Positions 1 to 9,312 of a stretch of DNA of 64,000 bases are shown in pieces. The DNA comes from Zetaproteobacteria bacterium CG06_land_8_20_14_3_00_59_53 (GTDB lineage: Bacteria > Pseudomonadota > Zetaproteobacteria > Mariprofundales > Mariprofundaceae), in contig PEWE01000004.1 in assembly GCA_002779605.1 (NCBI GenBank), positions 19,498 to 83,497 on the forward strand, written 5' to 3'. The notes beneath the pieces were generated by a model. That model worked only from the letters and a program-made list of their open reading frames with translations. It was not told the origin of the DNA and did not search any database. A program made the position numbers and the translations under genes. Positions within the stretch are counted from its first letter, which is position 1. Each line of letters begins with the position of its first letter.

Positions 1-258
1 ATCCAACTCGCCGTTACCGAACTCAAGCCGGTAACCGTCGTTCACAGGTTCCAGCACATTCACATGCAGACTCATGTGCTCCAACCCCTGCTGCACAGCG
101 GCCAGCGAACGCTGCATATCCAGCGCAAGACTGACGTCCTGACCGCTGAAAAAGCCCACGGCCTTGTCCACAAACACCCCGGGGATGGCCGACACTGCCG
201 CTGCGGCAGCACAGCCGTTCAGCGCCAGAGCCGCAAGCAGGGCGAAACGCAAGCGCAT
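1..258 (-). CDS. Small predicted lipoprotein of unknown function (3' end outside window)
   Basis: The visible 86 codons begin MRLRFALLAALALNGC, a short hydrophobic signal peptide ending in a lipobox-like LNGC, so the mature protein would be lipid-anchored at Cys16 in the inner or outer membrane. The part after the anchor resembles small DUF3568-type lipoproteins, but that is only an impression. The ATG overlaps the ubiX stop codon (TGATG), so it is probably translationally coupled to ubiX and is the last visible gene of the kdsD-lpt-ubiX operon. The C-terminus lies beyond position 1. Lipoprotein status is reasonably supported; function is unknown. Confidence 0.7.
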   Translation of the reverse strand, partial: MRLRFALLAALALNGCAAAAAVSAIPGVFVDKAVGFFSGQDVSLALDMQRSLAAVQQGLEHMSLHVNVLEPVNDGYRLEFGNGELD

Positions 259-875
259 CACGCGCCCCACCGGCGCATGCCTTCAGGCCAAACACCGAGA
301 TGCGCCATCACGCGATCCACCATGAAATCGACCAGCTCTTCGATGCTGGTCGGGCGATGGTAAAAGCCCGGCATGGCGGGAATGATATGTACACCCATAT
401 TGGAAAGTTTGAGCATGTGTTCGAGATGGATGCTGGAAAGCGGTGTTTCGCGCGGCATCAGCACCAGACGCCCGCGTTCCTTGAGGATCACATCCGCCGC
501 GCGCTCGATCAGATTATCCGATGCACCGGTGGCAATGCGTGCCAGCGTTCCCATCGAGCAGGGTACGATTGCCATGGCAGCAATACCCGCCGAGCCGGAT
601 GCGGCAGGCGAGAACCAGTCTTTCAGGGCATAGCTTTTCAGACCGGAGGCATCGATATGCAGATGCTCCGCCAGAGCGCCTGCCACCCCTGCATCAGCGG
701 CAGGCAGCTCGATATCCACTTCCTGCCTGAGCACCACACGCGCAGCATCGGAGATCAGCAGATGCTGCTGCACCCCGGCTTGCCCCAGCCTCTGGATCAG
801 ACGCAGCCCGTAGGCGGCTCCGGATGCGCCGGTCATGGCAACGATCAGGCGTTGCGTTTGTTTGTTTTCCATCAT
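258..875 (-). CDS. ubiX: UbiX-family flavin prenyltransferase
   Basis: A protein of 205 aa, the usual length for UbiX. The family joins a dimethylallyl group to FMN to make prenylated FMN, the cofactor of UbiD-type decarboxylases in ubiquinone synthesis. The N-terminus has the flavoprotein signature GASGAAYGLRL (about residues 16-26). The C-terminal half has the PRETPLSSIHLEHMLKLS segment and a PAMPGFYHRP stretch typical of UbiX/Pad1. It lies 15 bp after lptB and overlaps the following lipoprotein start. UbiD is not in the window. The link to the lpt genes looks positional rather than functional. Confidence 0.93.
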   Translation of the reverse strand: MMENKQTQRLIVAMTGASGAAYGLRLIQRLGQAGVQQHLLISDAARVVLRQEVDIELPAADAGVAGALAEHLHIDASGLKSYALKDWFSPAASGSAGIAAMAIVPCSMGTLARIATGASDNLIERAADVILKERGRLVLMPRETPLSSIHLEHMLKLSNMGVHIIPAMPGFYHRPTSIEELVDFMVDRVMAHLGVWPEGMRRWGA

Positions 876-890
876 CAGCCGCCCCTCGGC

Positions 891-1622
891 CTACATCTTG
901 AAGCTGTCGCCCAGATACAGGCGACGTGCGTCCGGATGTGCCACGATCTCATCGGCCGTGCCCTGCACCAGGATCTCGCCGGCATTCATCAGATAGGCGC
1001 GGTCGCAGATGGACAGTGTATCACGCACATTATGATCGGTGATCAGGATACCGATACCGCGCTTTTTCAGATCGGCGATGATGCTCTGGATATCCTCCAC
1101 AGCGATCGGATCCACACCGGCAAACGGTTCGTCGAGCAGCAGAAAGCTCGGCTCGGTGACCAGCGCGCGGGCGATCTCGGTGCGCCGCCGCTGCCCGCCG
1201 GACAAGGTGAATGCCTTCTGATGCTGCACACCCTCTATACCCAGCTCGACCAGCAACTCCTCCAGCTTTTCCCCGACCACTGCGGACGGCATATCCAGCG
1301 TTTCGAAAATACCCAGAAGATTCTCGCGCACCGTCAGCTTGCGGAAGATGCTGGCCTCCTGCGGCAGATAACCGATACCACGGCGGGCACGGCGATGCAT
1401 GGGCAGCTGCGTGATGTCCTCGCCATCCAGACTGACCACACCGGCATCGCCGTTGATCAGTCCGCAGACCATATAAAAGCAGGTTGTCTTGCCGGCACCG
1501 TTCGGGCCTAGCAGACCGACACACTCGCCGGAAAACACATCCAGACTGACCTCATGCACAACCCTTTTCTTGCGGAAGCTTTTAGCCAGACCGCCGGCGG
1601 ACAGATGGTGGACCTGACTCAC
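891..1622 (-). CDS. lptB: LPS export ABC transporter ATP-binding protein LptB
   Basis: A 243-aa ATPase. It shows Walker A GPNGAGKT (about residues 39-46), the ABC signature LSGGQRRR, Walker B FLLLDEPFAGVDP and the H-loop ITDHNVRDT. LptB powers LptFG, which extract lipopolysaccharide from the inner membrane and push it along the LptC-LptA bridge. The start is GTG and overlaps the lptA stop (GTGA), so it should be translationally coupled. In many proteobacteria rpoN and hpf follow lptB; here ubiX follows instead. LptF and LptG are not in the window. Confidence 0.97.
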   Translation of the reverse strand: MSQVHHLSAGGLAKSFRKKRVVHEVSLDVFSGECVGLLGPNGAGKTTCFYMVCGLINGDAGVVSLDGEDITQLPMHRRARRGIGYLPQEASIFRKLTVRENLLGIFETLDMPSAVVGEKLEELLVELGIEGVQHQKAFTLSGGQRRRTEIARALVTEPSFLLLDEPFAGVDPIAVEDIQSIIADLKKRGIGILITDHNVRDTLSICDRAYLMNAGEILVQGTADEIVAHPDARRLYLGDSFKM

Positions 1623-2218
1623 TGTTGCACCTCCGCAGGCTGTTGCGGAGCCTCTTGCGCGGCATTCACATCCCCGGCGGCAGCTGCATCTGCAGCCGGT
1701 TTTTCTGGCTGCGTATCCCCGCCACCCTGCTGCGGAACAGCGTTCATGGTTTTCTCATCGATGCGAAGCGTCACCCGACCACCTTCGCCCTGCAACACCT
1801 CGGTGGTCTTGGCATTCAGGTCATGCACGATGGTGTCGCCAGCCACCCTGCCGCCCTCCTGCACCATCACGGCATTGCCGCGCAACGTGACGATCTGCTT
1901 GTCGTTATCGATCACAGCTGAATCGGAGGTGCCCTGTTTGTCGCCCTGAATCATGCGCACATGACCGGTGGCCAGCGCATGGTCGATGCCGCCGCCCTTC
2001 TCCCCGGTCCGGTAGAAGGCGCGCAGGCTATCGCAGAACAACTCGAAATCCTCGCGCACCAGATGCACGCTGCCAGTAAACAACGCTTCCTGTCTGTTCT
2101 CCCAGATATCCAGATGATCGGACTGCACCGTCAGCGTCGTCGCACGCGCGGCAGGCGGTATCGCAAGCACGCCGCACAGCAGCACTGCCATGCAGGCAAA
2201 CAGCTGCAGATACTTCAT
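1619..2218 (-). CDS. lptA: LptA, periplasmic LPS-transport bridge protein
   Basis: A 199-aa protein starting MKYLQLFACMAVLLCGVLA with a cleavable signal peptide ending near ARA. It is followed by an OstA-like beta-jellyroll region (ATTLTVQSDHLDIWENRQEALFTGSVHLVRED, described here by its first and last residues and spanning about 28-60). LptA polymerises between LptC and LptD to carry LPS across the periplasm. The C-terminal 35 residues are Ala/Gln/Pro-rich, which looks like a lineage-specific tail. I chose the start at 2218 because it gives the signal peptide and overlaps the lptC stop as ATGA; the frame is open upstream but without sense. Confidence 0.93.
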   Translation of the reverse strand: MKYLQLFACMAVLLCGVLAIPPAARATTLTVQSDHLDIWENRQEALFTGSVHLVREDFELFCDSLRAFYRTGEKGGGIDHALATGHVRMIQGDKQGTSDSAVIDNDKQIVTLRGNAVMVQEGGRVAGDTIVHDLNAKTTEVLQGEGGRVTLRIDEKTMNAVPQQGGGDTQPEKPAADAAAAGDVNAAQEAPQQPAEVQQ

Positions 2219-2814
2219 GGTTTCAACCCCATCTGGTTGGGATGTCTGTCCTCGATCCACGCTGCCTCCTCGATACGTACATGGTGATCGACGCGCCAGA
2301 CCGTCATGCCCCGGCCACGCGCCTTTGTCAGCTTGCCCTCGATGCGGAAATCTCCCGGGATGAGCACGGTATCGGCGGCATGGTCGTAACTCACATCCTC
2401 GGAATACAAGACCCATTCGTCGTAGTGTGCCACCACATCGCCCTTGAAGTGAATCGCCTTGCTCAACGGGTTGAACCACGCTTCACGCCCGGTGATCGGG
2501 ATGCGCTTGCCATCCTCCGAAAAAAGCTCCAGTTCCGGATCCAGCAGATGCATGCTTCCCTTCAATTCCTGTTCGGCCTTCTGTGCCTTCAGGCGCCAGA
2601 TCATCTTCCCTGCCTTGCGCTCGATGATCAGCGGAGCATCAACCCGCGCCTGCTGGCTCTTCGCCCCGTCCGGGGATTCAATGTGCAGCTGCTTTGCATT
2701 CCCCGCCTGCAACACCAGTAGCAGCGCCACGCATGCCGAGCCGATGGTCAGGGCAAGAAACGCCCATTTGATGCCGCGCCACAAAACGCTTACCCCGACA
2801 CGGGCCAGCCGCAA
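2215..2814 (-). CDS. lptC: LptC, inner-membrane LPS-transport protein
   Basis: A protein of about 199 aa with one N-terminal transmembrane helix (WAFLALTIGSACVALLLVLQ) and a periplasmic LptC/YrbK-like domain (GREAWFNPLSKAIHFKGDVVAHYDEW region). LptC sits on LptBFG and hands LPS to LptA. The listed start is TTG at 2814, which overlaps kdsC by 25 bp. A TTG ten codons later (2784), just after the kdsC stop, is an equally possible start. Its position between kdsC and lptA is the standard order and supports the call. Confidence 0.88.
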   Translation of the reverse strand: MRLARVGVSVLWRGIKWAFLALTIGSACVALLLVLQAGNAKQLHIESPDGAKSQQARVDAPLIIERKAGKMIWRLKAQKAEQELKGSMHLLDPELELFSEDGKRIPITGREAWFNPLSKAIHFKGDVVAHYDEWVLYSEDVSYDHAADTVLIPGDFRIEGKLTKARGRGMTVWRVDHHVRIEEAAWIEDRHPNQMGLKP

Positions 2815-3365
2815 TCGGCCGGCGTGACCCCGTACGGGGTTTCAACCACCTGCTGCCAGGCGCCGTTGGCCAGAATCAACCCTTCGGCAACCAGACGCAC
2901 GGCACCGCGTCCGCCATCACAGGTCGCTACCCAGTCCACGCTCTTCAGTACCGAGGCATGCGCATCGCGTGGTGCGAATGACAACCGGCAACGCCGCATC
3001 GGCGGCAGATCGACGATATCGTCACCCATGAAGGCGCAATCCTCGGCCCGCAAACCGGCCTGCACGAGCAGCGTGTCCAGGCCCTCGGTCTTCTTCAGGC
3101 TGCCCTGCACCACATACTCGATACCCAGATCACGCGCCCGGCTGGCCACCACCCCGGAGGTCCGGCCGGTCAGAATGGCCAGGTGAATCCCGGCGCGCTG
3201 CAGCATCTTGATGCCGTGCCCGTCGCGCACATTGAATCCCTTCGACTCCTCGCCGCTGTCATTCATGATGATGGAACCGTCGGTCATCACACCGTCCACA
3301 TCGAGGATCAGCATGCGAATGCCTTTGGCTTTGGCGAAAGGAAATTCATTCAAGGTGTGCATCAT
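2790..3365 (-). CDS. kdsC: 3-deoxy-D-manno-octulosonate 8-phosphate phosphatase KdsC
   Basis: A 191-aa HAD-superfamily phosphatase. Motif I is DVDGVMTDG (about 22-30), motif II is LTGRTS, and motif IV is MGDDIVDLPPM, as in KdsC. It hydrolyses KDO-8-phosphate to KDO, the sugar that joins lipid A to the LPS core. The start overlaps the kdsD stop by 4 bp. The Asp nucleophile and general acid Asp are both present. With kdsD it supplies KDO next to the LPS transport genes. Confidence 0.95.
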   Translation of the reverse strand: MMHTLNEFPFAKAKGIRMLILDVDGVMTDGSIIMNDSGEESKGFNVRDGHGIKMLQRAGIHLAILTGRTSGVVASRARDLGIEYVVQGSLKKTEGLDTLLVQAGLRAEDCAFMGDDIVDLPPMRRCRLSFAPRDAHASVLKSVDWVATCDGGRGAVRLVAEGLILANGAWQQVVETPYGVTPADCGWPVSG

Positions 3366-4345
3366 CCCTCCCCGGCCTGCAACAGATCGTGCAGATGCAC
3401 CACACCGGCGACCGCGCCATCGTCATCGACCACGAACAGCGTGGTGATCTTCTTTTCTTCCATCAGATGCACCGCCTCCGAAGCCAGGTGCCCTGCCGCT
3501 ATGGTCAGCGGTCGGCGATGCATCACCTCGGCCACCTGACAGGCAAGGTCGAAATGTCCGGATTCGAGGATGCGGCGCAGATCGCCATCGGTCAGGCAAC
3601 CGACCAGTTTTCCAGCCTGCTGCACGCCGGTGACACCGAGGCGGTGCGAGCTCATGGTCATGATCGCATCCTTCAGCGGTGCATCGAAGGACACCATCGG
3701 CAGGGCACCACCCTTGTGCATCAGCTCCTCAACCCGCATCAGCTTGCGCCCGAGGCTTCCCGCCGGATGGAACAAGGCGAAGTCCTCAGGTTTGAATCCG
3801 CGCTGTTGCAGCACCACCACCGCCAGTGCATCGCCCAGAGCCAGTGCCGCCGTGGTCGAAGCGGTCGGTGCCAGATTCATCGGGCAGGCCTCCTGCGACA
3901 CATCCACATGCAGCACCATCTCGGCGTGCCGGGCCAGCGACGACTTGGTGTTTCCGGTGACCGCGATCAGCGGAACACCCATGCGCTTCATCACCGGCAG
4001 CAGACCGATCACCTCGGAGGTCTCGCCGCTGTGTGAAAATGCCAGCACTGCGTCCTGTCGCGTGATCATGCCCAAATCGCCGTGCTGCGCCTCGGCGGCA
4101 TGCACGAAAAAGGCCGGCGTCCCGGTGGACGCAAAGGTGGCGGCGATCTTCTGTGCGATGATGCCGGACTTACCCATGCCGACCACGACCAGTCGCCCGT
4201 CGAGCCCCAGGATGGCGCGGACCGCACGGCAGAAATCATCGCCGAGTACCGCGGCCACCGCATCGATCGCGGCCGCCTCCATGCGCAGCACGCTGCGCGC
4301 ATCCTCAAGCCACACTGCATCCATATCCGTTTCCGCCTTGCTCAT
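3362..4345 (-). CDS. kdsD: D-arabinose 5-phosphate isomerase KdsD (SIS plus two CBS domains)
   Basis: A 327-aa protein with an N-terminal SIS sugar-isomerase domain (GMGKSGIIAQKIAATFAS, the AEAQHGDLGMI segment, and FSHSGETSE) and a C-terminal CBS pair. The pair is seen as GVTGVQQAGKLVGCLTDGDLRR and ITTLFVVDDDGAVAGVVHLHDL. KdsD converts ribulose 5-phosphate to arabinose 5-phosphate, the first committed precursor of KDO. It starts 2 bp after the M23 peptidase stop and overlaps kdsC, so all belong to one operon. Confidence 0.95.
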   Translation of the reverse strand: MSKAETDMDAVWLEDARSVLRMEAAAIDAVAAVLGDDFCRAVRAILGLDGRLVVVGMGKSGIIAQKIAATFASTGTPAFFVHAAEAQHGDLGMITRQDAVLAFSHSGETSEVIGLLPVMKRMGVPLIAVTGNTKSSLARHAEMVLHVDVSQEACPMNLAPTASTTAALALGDALAVVVLQQRGFKPEDFALFHPAGSLGRKLMRVEELMHKGGALPMVSFDAPLKDAIMTMSSHRLGVTGVQQAGKLVGCLTDGDLRRILESGHFDLACQVAEVMHRRPLTIAAGHLASEAVHLMEEKKITTLFVVDDDGAVAGVVHLHDLLQAGEG

Positions 4346-4347
4346 TC

Positions 4348-5733
4348 CTACCCCCAGGCCAGTCTGACTGCGGCATTGCCCATCGTCTGCATGCGCTGCT
4401 CAACCTCGGCACGGAAACGCGCCATCTGCGCGGCCGGCACCGGCTCGGCCGGGTCTCGTTTGATATTCAAAGGGTTCACGGCGCTGCCGTTCACCCGGAA
4501 CTCGAAATGCAGATGCGGCCCCGTCGCCAGCCCGCTCATGCCCACATAACCGATCAACTGTCCCTGACGCACGCGGGAGCCGGTGTGAATCCCCTTGGCA
4601 TAGGCGCGCATGTGGCCGTAGGCAGTCGAGTGCGTACTGTTGATGTGACGGATCAGTATGAATCGCCCGTAGCCGCCCTTCCAGCCCATGAATTCCACCC
4701 TGCCGTCACCTACCGCATGGATCGGCGTGCCGGCTGCCGCAGCGTAGTCCACGCCGCGATGTGCACGGGTGAAGCCCAGCACCGGATGCTTGCGGCGCAA
4801 CTGGAAGCGAGAGGAGATGCGCGAAAACTTCACCGGTGCCTTCAGATAGGTCTTGCGCATGCTCTTGCCTTCCGGCGTGTAATAGCCGGTACTGCCGTCG
4901 GCCAGCGTGTAGCGCAGGGCACGGAAGGTTTCGCTCTGATTGATGAATTCGGCCGCATTGATCATCGAGCCGATCAAGCGCCCCTCGGCATCGAAACGAT
5001 CCTCGACCAGCACGCGGAACTTGTCGCCCGTGCGCAGATCGCGGACGAAATCGATATCCCAGGCGAAGATATCCACCAGATTCATCGTGGTGCGGTCATC
5101 CATGCCGGCGCGTGCCGCATCCGAGAACAGGTTGTCGCTGATCTCGCCTTCATAGACAGAATCCCGGGTGAAGGCGATGCGCGACTGCATCTCGGCCTTC
5201 CATGTCTGCTCATGTTTACTGAGATGCAGCACGCGTTCATCGTCCACGGCATAGAACAATTCCGCGCCGGCATCTTCGCCCCGTCCGGTGAAATAATGTC
5301 CGGCACGCACATTGGCCAGCGAATACACAGGCTTGGCCGCCATCAGAATATTGTTCACCTCGTCGCGCGCATAACCCATGCGCAGCAGCACCGGTGAGGC
5401 AGCATCGCCGCGCTGGATCAGTTCGCGTTTCCACGGGGTACCGATGGGCGCTTCCTGCACCGCCTCGGCTGTGATCCATTCCTCCTGCGGAATACTGGCC
5501 CGCGCCTCGCTGCCGCCACCGCTTCCGGCCACGCCCCAGACGAGCAGCACAGCGGCCAGGGCGATCAGCATGCCGCGTCCGGAGAGACGCAGGGGAAACT
5601 TGAAGGAGCTCATATCCGGGCGCTTCAGCCCGAAGGAGGGGCGTTTAAAGGCGTGCAGGCGGGAAGCAGCCCGCCGGGAGGAACGGGGGGTATCGGCCTG
5701 AGATGAAACCTGATCTGCAAAATCCTTGCGCAA
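4348..5733 (-). CDS. M23-family murein endopeptidase (LytM domain, membrane anchored)
   Basis: A 461-aa protein with a basic N-terminus, one transmembrane helix (GMLIALAAVLLVWGVAG, about 54-70), a middle region like the OapA/LysM-like part of MepM-type enzymes, and a C-terminal LytM domain. The zinc motifs HRGVDYAAAAGTP (HxxxD) and HLHFEFRVNG (HxH) are intact, so it should cut peptidoglycan cross-links. The listed start is TTG, preceded by GGAGG (5737-5741) at a short spacing. An in-frame ATG at 5613 is the alternative and still leaves the helix. It is the first gene of the kdsD-kdsC-lptCAB-ubiX operon, which links murein opening with LPS export. Confidence 0.88.
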   Translation of the reverse strand: MRKDFADQVSSQADTPRSSRRAASRLHAFKRPSFGLKRPDMSSFKFPLRLSGRGMLIALAAVLLVWGVAGSGGGSEARASIPQEEWITAEAVQEAPIGTPWKRELIQRGDAASPVLLRMGYARDEVNNILMAAKPVYSLANVRAGHYFTGRGEDAGAELFYAVDDERVLHLSKHEQTWKAEMQSRIAFTRDSVYEGEISDNLFSDAARAGMDDRTTMNLVDIFAWDIDFVRDLRTGDKFRVLVEDRFDAEGRLIGSMINAAEFINQSETFRALRYTLADGSTGYYTPEGKSMRKTYLKAPVKFSRISSRFQLRRKHPVLGFTRAHRGVDYAAAAGTPIHAVGDGRVEFMGWKGGYGRFILIRHINSTHSTAYGHMRAYAKGIHTGSRVRQGQLIGYVGMSGLATGPHLHFEFRVNGSAVNPLNIKRDPAEPVPAAQMARFRAEVEQRMQTMGNAAVRLAWG

Positions 5734-5911
5734 ACATCCTCCTGCAACCGGGGTCTTTTCCGTAAAGAGCGCGCCACAGCTGCAAGCTTCGCATGCTCAG
5801 GGCAAAGCAAAACGATGTCAAAGCCGGTGACCGTGCATGCGTGGACAATGGCGGTGCAATCCGTGCACTATTCAGGCTATCCAACAGAACAACGCCCGAA
5901 GGAGATTCAAC

Positions 5912-6397
5912 ATGCCCAGCTTTGATATCGTTTGCGAGACCGACATGCAGGAAATGGACAATGCGGTGAACCAGACGCACAAGGAAATCACCACCCGCTT
6001 CGACTTCAAGGGCAGCAATTCCAGCATCGAGCTGGGCGACAACGAAATCCTCATCAAGGCCGACGACGACTACAAGCTGGCCACTATCTGCGAGATCCTG
6101 CGCGCCAAGATGACGCGCCGGAATCTGGAAGCCAAATGTCTGGAATACGGCGAAGCGGAAAACGCCAGCGGCGGCAGCAAACGCCAGAAAATCACCATCA
6201 AGCAGGGCATCAGCCAGGAACTGGCCAAGAAGATCGTCAAGCATATCAAGGAAGAAAAAATGAAGGTGCAGGCCAGCATCCAGGGCGATGAAGTACGTGT
6301 ATCCGGCAAAAAGCGCGACGATCTGCAGGAGGCCATCGCCCTGATCAAGGGCATGGATGCCGACCGCCCCCTGAAATTCACCAACTTCCGCGACTAG
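5912..6397 (+). CDS. YajQ-family nucleotide-binding protein
   Basis: A 161-aa protein. The start MPSFDIVCETDMQEMDNAV is the family's hallmark N-terminus, and ATTR-like ITTRFDFKGS and the KKIVKHIKEEKMKVQASIQGDEVRVSGKKRDDLQ region follow (about residues 28-145). YajQ proteins bind nucleotides or RNA, and in Xanthomonas a homologue binds cyclic di-GMP. The start at 5912 follows an AAGGAG ribosome site at 5899-5904; the frame is open further upstream but that part is not conserved. It is a single gene divergent from the M23 operon. A c-di-GMP role here is only a possibility. Confidence 0.93.
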   Translation: MPSFDIVCETDMQEMDNAVNQTHKEITTRFDFKGSNSSIELGDNEILIKADDDYKLATICEILRAKMTRRNLEAKCLEYGEAENASGGSKRQKITIKQGISQELAKKIVKHIKEEKMKVQASIQGDEVRVSGKKRDDLQEAIALIKGMDADRPLKFTNFRD

Positions 6398-6462
6398 CCC
6401 GACGGACCCCTATCGGCCGGGCACTGCCGTTCACGGTTATCCGGCACGTTTGGATGCGTTTG

Positions 6463-8007
6463 CTAGCGGGCGACCTGGGCTTGTGTGATACCGACCTGCA
6501 GGGTGTTCAGGCGATCATCGCTGACCAAGCCTGATAAGCCGAGATCGAGCAACTGCTGGGTTCCGCTTGCCAGCACGCCGTTAAAGTTGCGCTGTATCTG
6601 CTGCGGCTGACCGGCCGCATTGGTGAAGCGGACAAGCAGGACGATCCCGTTGACATTCCTCGGGGTCGGGTTGGCGAGCTGGGCGACGATTCTGCCCTGC
6701 GCATCCTTGCCTGCTCTCAGCTGGATGTATTTGGACGGATTGTCTTTCAGATCGAGATCCACCAGATCGCCATAGGCCTGCTTGCCGATCTCTCCCTGAG
6801 CCGAGGCGACCTTGGTGTAATACCCCTTGGCTTCATCCAGACGACCGGCCTTGCGCGACAGGTTGCCCAGCGAGTAATACGCATCGGCGGTAGGCAGCAG
6901 AGCCGTACTTCTTTCGAAATCGGCACGTGCTGAAGTATCGAGATGAAGTTGCTCGTTCACCTTGCCGCGTTGCAGTGAATAGTAGAAAAAGCCCGGATTC
7001 AGATTGATCGCCTTGCCATACAGGCCGGCTGCGGCACTCAGATGCCCGGACTTCTGCTCGGCATCCCCCATCAGGCCGTAGAAATGCGCCTCGTTCGGCT
7101 CCAGCGCAATCGCCTGCTTCGCCAGGCGCATGGCTGTTGCAGTGTCGCCTTTGGCCAGTGCCTCGCGACCTTGATCAAAGGCATCGTAAGCCGGCTTGCT
7201 GCGCATCAGATGCGCGGTTTTGGCTCTGTATCGCTCTGCGCCCACCTCCCCGCCCCTGGGCAGGGTGGCCAGCATGGCGATATTATTATTCACACGCTCC
7301 TGTGACGGGGGGTGGCTGGCGAACATCCCGTTCAACCAATCCTGTTGCTTGCCTTCGGAGAGCCTCACAAAGGTGCGCTGCAGCTCCACTGCACCCTGCG
7401 GGTCGTATCCGGCGCGGGACATATACAGCATGCCGTAGTGATCGGATTCGCGCTCGGCATCGCGGCCGTATTTCTGAGTGACCAGTTGCGCGCCAAGCCC
7501 CGCACCGAGTTGGGCAAGATTCGCATAATCCTTGCCCTGTGTGGCAATGGCCGTCCCCATCACGGCAGTCTGCAACAGCATGCCCTTGGACATACTCTGC
7601 GCGCCGTGCCTGGCTGCGGCATGCACGATCTCGTGACCCAGCACGGCGGCCAGTTCCGATTCGTTGTGCAACTCGGTGAGCAGGCCGCGATTGATGGTGA
7701 TCTTGCCACCGGGCAGCGCCCATGCATTGGGCACCGAGTTGTTCAACACCTTGAATTCATACGGCAGCTTTCTATCGCTGACCGCAGCCAGCCGCTGGCC
7801 GACCTGACTGACATAGGCGGTGAGCCCGGGGTCGGCCACCAGATCGCCGCCCTGCGCCTGACGTGCCGGGGCATATTGCTGCGCCCCGATGGCAAGCTCC
7901 TGCTGCTCGCTGACCAGCGAAAAATCATTCTTGCCGGTCACCGGATTGGTGACGCAGCCGGAGAGAAGCGCAAGGAAAAGCAGCAAACCGGTCAGATGTT
8001 TATGCAT
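6463..8007 (-). CDS. M48-family metalloprotease lipoprotein with TPR repeats (BepA/YfgC-like)
   Basis: A 514-aa protein. The signal peptide ends in a lipobox (LLSGC, Cys18). The peptidase has HEIVH (125-129), and a third zinc ligand is expected in the ERESDHYG motif about 60 residues later. From about residue 285 the sequence is helical TPR-like (ALEPNEAHFYGLMGDAEQKSGH and similar repeats), and the last ~100 residues form a beta-rich tail. BepA-type enzymes act in the periplasm on outer-membrane protein assembly, including LptD. It lies 25 bp downstream of tyrS on the same strand, and convergent with the YajQ-family gene. Confidence 0.9.
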   Translation of the reverse strand: MHKHLTGLLLFLALLSGCVTNPVTGKNDFSLVSEQQELAIGAQQYAPARQAQGGDLVADPGLTAYVSQVGQRLAAVSDRKLPYEFKVLNNSVPNAWALPGGKITINRGLLTELHNESELAAVLGHEIVHAAARHGAQSMSKGMLLQTAVMGTAIATQGKDYANLAQLGAGLGAQLVTQKYGRDAERESDHYGMLYMSRAGYDPQGAVELQRTFVRLSEGKQQDWLNGMFASHPPSQERVNNNIAMLATLPRGGEVGAERYRAKTAHLMRSKPAYDAFDQGREALAKGDTATAMRLAKQAIALEPNEAHFYGLMGDAEQKSGHLSAAAGLYGKAINLNPGFFYYSLQRGKVNEQLHLDTSARADFERSTALLPTADAYYSLGNLSRKAGRLDEAKGYYTKVASAQGEIGKQAYGDLVDLDLKDNPSKYIQLRAGKDAQGRIVAQLANPTPRNVNGIVLLVRFTNAAGQPQQIQRNFNGVLASGTQQLLDLGLSGLVSDDRLNTLQVGITQAQVAR

Positions 8008-8032
8008 GCTCCCCTCCCGCCTCTAAACCTGC

Positions 8033-9217
8033 TCAGCTCACGCTGAGATTCACGAACTTGCGCTTGCCCAGCTTGAGAAGATAGGTGCCGCCGGCGGCAA
8101 GGCGGAAATCCTTGTCGGCCATCTTTTCGCCGTCGATGGACAGGGCGTTCTGGGCGATCATGCGCATGGCCTCGCCGTTGGATGTGGTCAGACCGGTTTC
8201 ACTTAATGCACGCACGATCCACAGGCCGTCGGCATCCGCTTTCAGGATCGCCTCAGGAATATCATCGGGGATCTCGTTGCGCGTGAACTGCGATTCGAAT
8301 CCGGCGCGTGCCTCGGCACCCGCTCCCTTGCCGTGGAAACGCTCGACGATATTCGCGGCCAGCTGTTTCTTGGCCTCCATCGGGTGCATGCCCTTGATCG
8401 CATCCAGATCGGCATCGGTCAGCAGTTCGTAATACTTCAGCATCAGATCGTCCGAAATACTCATCAGCTTGCCGAACTGCTCCTTGCCGGCCTCGGCCAC
8501 GCCGACGTAGTTGTTCAGCGATTTGGACATCTTGTTCACGCCGTCCAGACCTTCGAGCAGCGGCATGGTGAGGATCACCTGCGGGGCCTTGCCGTAGGCC
8601 TGCTGCAACTGCCGGCCCATCAGCAGGTTGAACTTCTGATCGTTGCCGCCGAGTTCCACATCGGCATCCAGCGCCACCGAATCGTAGCCCTGGATCAGCG
8701 GATAGAGGAATTCATGCAGCGCGATGGATTGTCCGCCCTGATAACGCTTCTCGAAATCGTCGCGCTCCAGCATGCGGGCCACGGTGGCCTTGGCGGAGAT
8801 GCGCACCAGATCGGCGGCGGTGAGATTGTTCAGCCACTCGGAATTGAAGCGCACCTCGGTCTGCGCCGGGTCAAGGATACGGAACACCTGCTCCTTGTAG
8901 GTCTCGGCGTTGATCAGCACCTCTTCGTGGGTGAGCGGCGGGCGGGTCTCGTTCTTGCCGGTCGGATCGCCGATCATGCCGGTGAAATCGCCGATCAGAA
9001 ACACCACCTGATGGCCGCACACCTGAAACTGGCGCAGCTTTTCGAGCAGAACGGTATGGCCGAGATGCAGATCGGGTGCGGTCGGGTCGAAGCCCGCCTT
9101 GACGCGCAAGGGCCGTCCCTCGACCGCCGCTTCCTTCAGCCTGGCCTCAAGACTGCCGTGCGGCAGGATCTCCAGCGTCCCGCGGCTGAGCAGCTGCATC
9201 TGTTCCTGAATCTTCAT
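8033..9217 (-). CDS. tyrS: Tyrosyl-tRNA synthetase
   Basis: A 394-aa class I aminoacyl-tRNA synthetase. The first signature is in [14 protein letters not shown] (HLGH variant of HIGH), the second is KMSKS in a [12 protein letters not shown] context, and the C-terminus carries an S4 RNA-binding domain ending in [15 protein letters not shown] (rather than KFGKT) and the overall form suggest the TyrZ-like subgroup. It attaches tyrosine to tRNA-Tyr in the cytoplasm. It is divergently transcribed from anmK across about 95 bp. Confidence 0.96.
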   Translation of the reverse strand: MKIQEQMQLLSRGTLEILPHGSLEARLKEAAVEGRPLRVKAGFDPTAPDLHLGHTVLLEKLRQFQVCGHQVVFLIGDFTGMIGDPTGKNETRPPLTHEEVLINAETYKEQVFRILDPAQTEVRFNSEWLNNLTAADLVRISAKATVARMLERDDFEKRYQGGQSIALHEFLYPLIQGYDSVALDADVELGGNDQKFNLLMGRQLQQAYGKAPQVILTMPLLEGLDGVNKMSKSLNNYVGVAEAGKEQFGKLMSISDDLMLKYYELLTDADLDAIKGMHPMEAKKQLAANIVERFHGKGAGAEARAGFESQFTRNEIPDDIPEAILKADADGLWIVRALSETGLTTSNGEAMRMIAQNALSIDGEKMADKDFRLAAGGTYLLKLGKRKFVNLSVS

Positions 9218-9312
9218 GGGTTCACCTGTTCACTCGTTGCTTTCGATACCCCGAACGCATCGGGATGCGGCCATCCTAACGCGCCTGTTCGCATCTGCCA
9301 CGTTTGACGATT

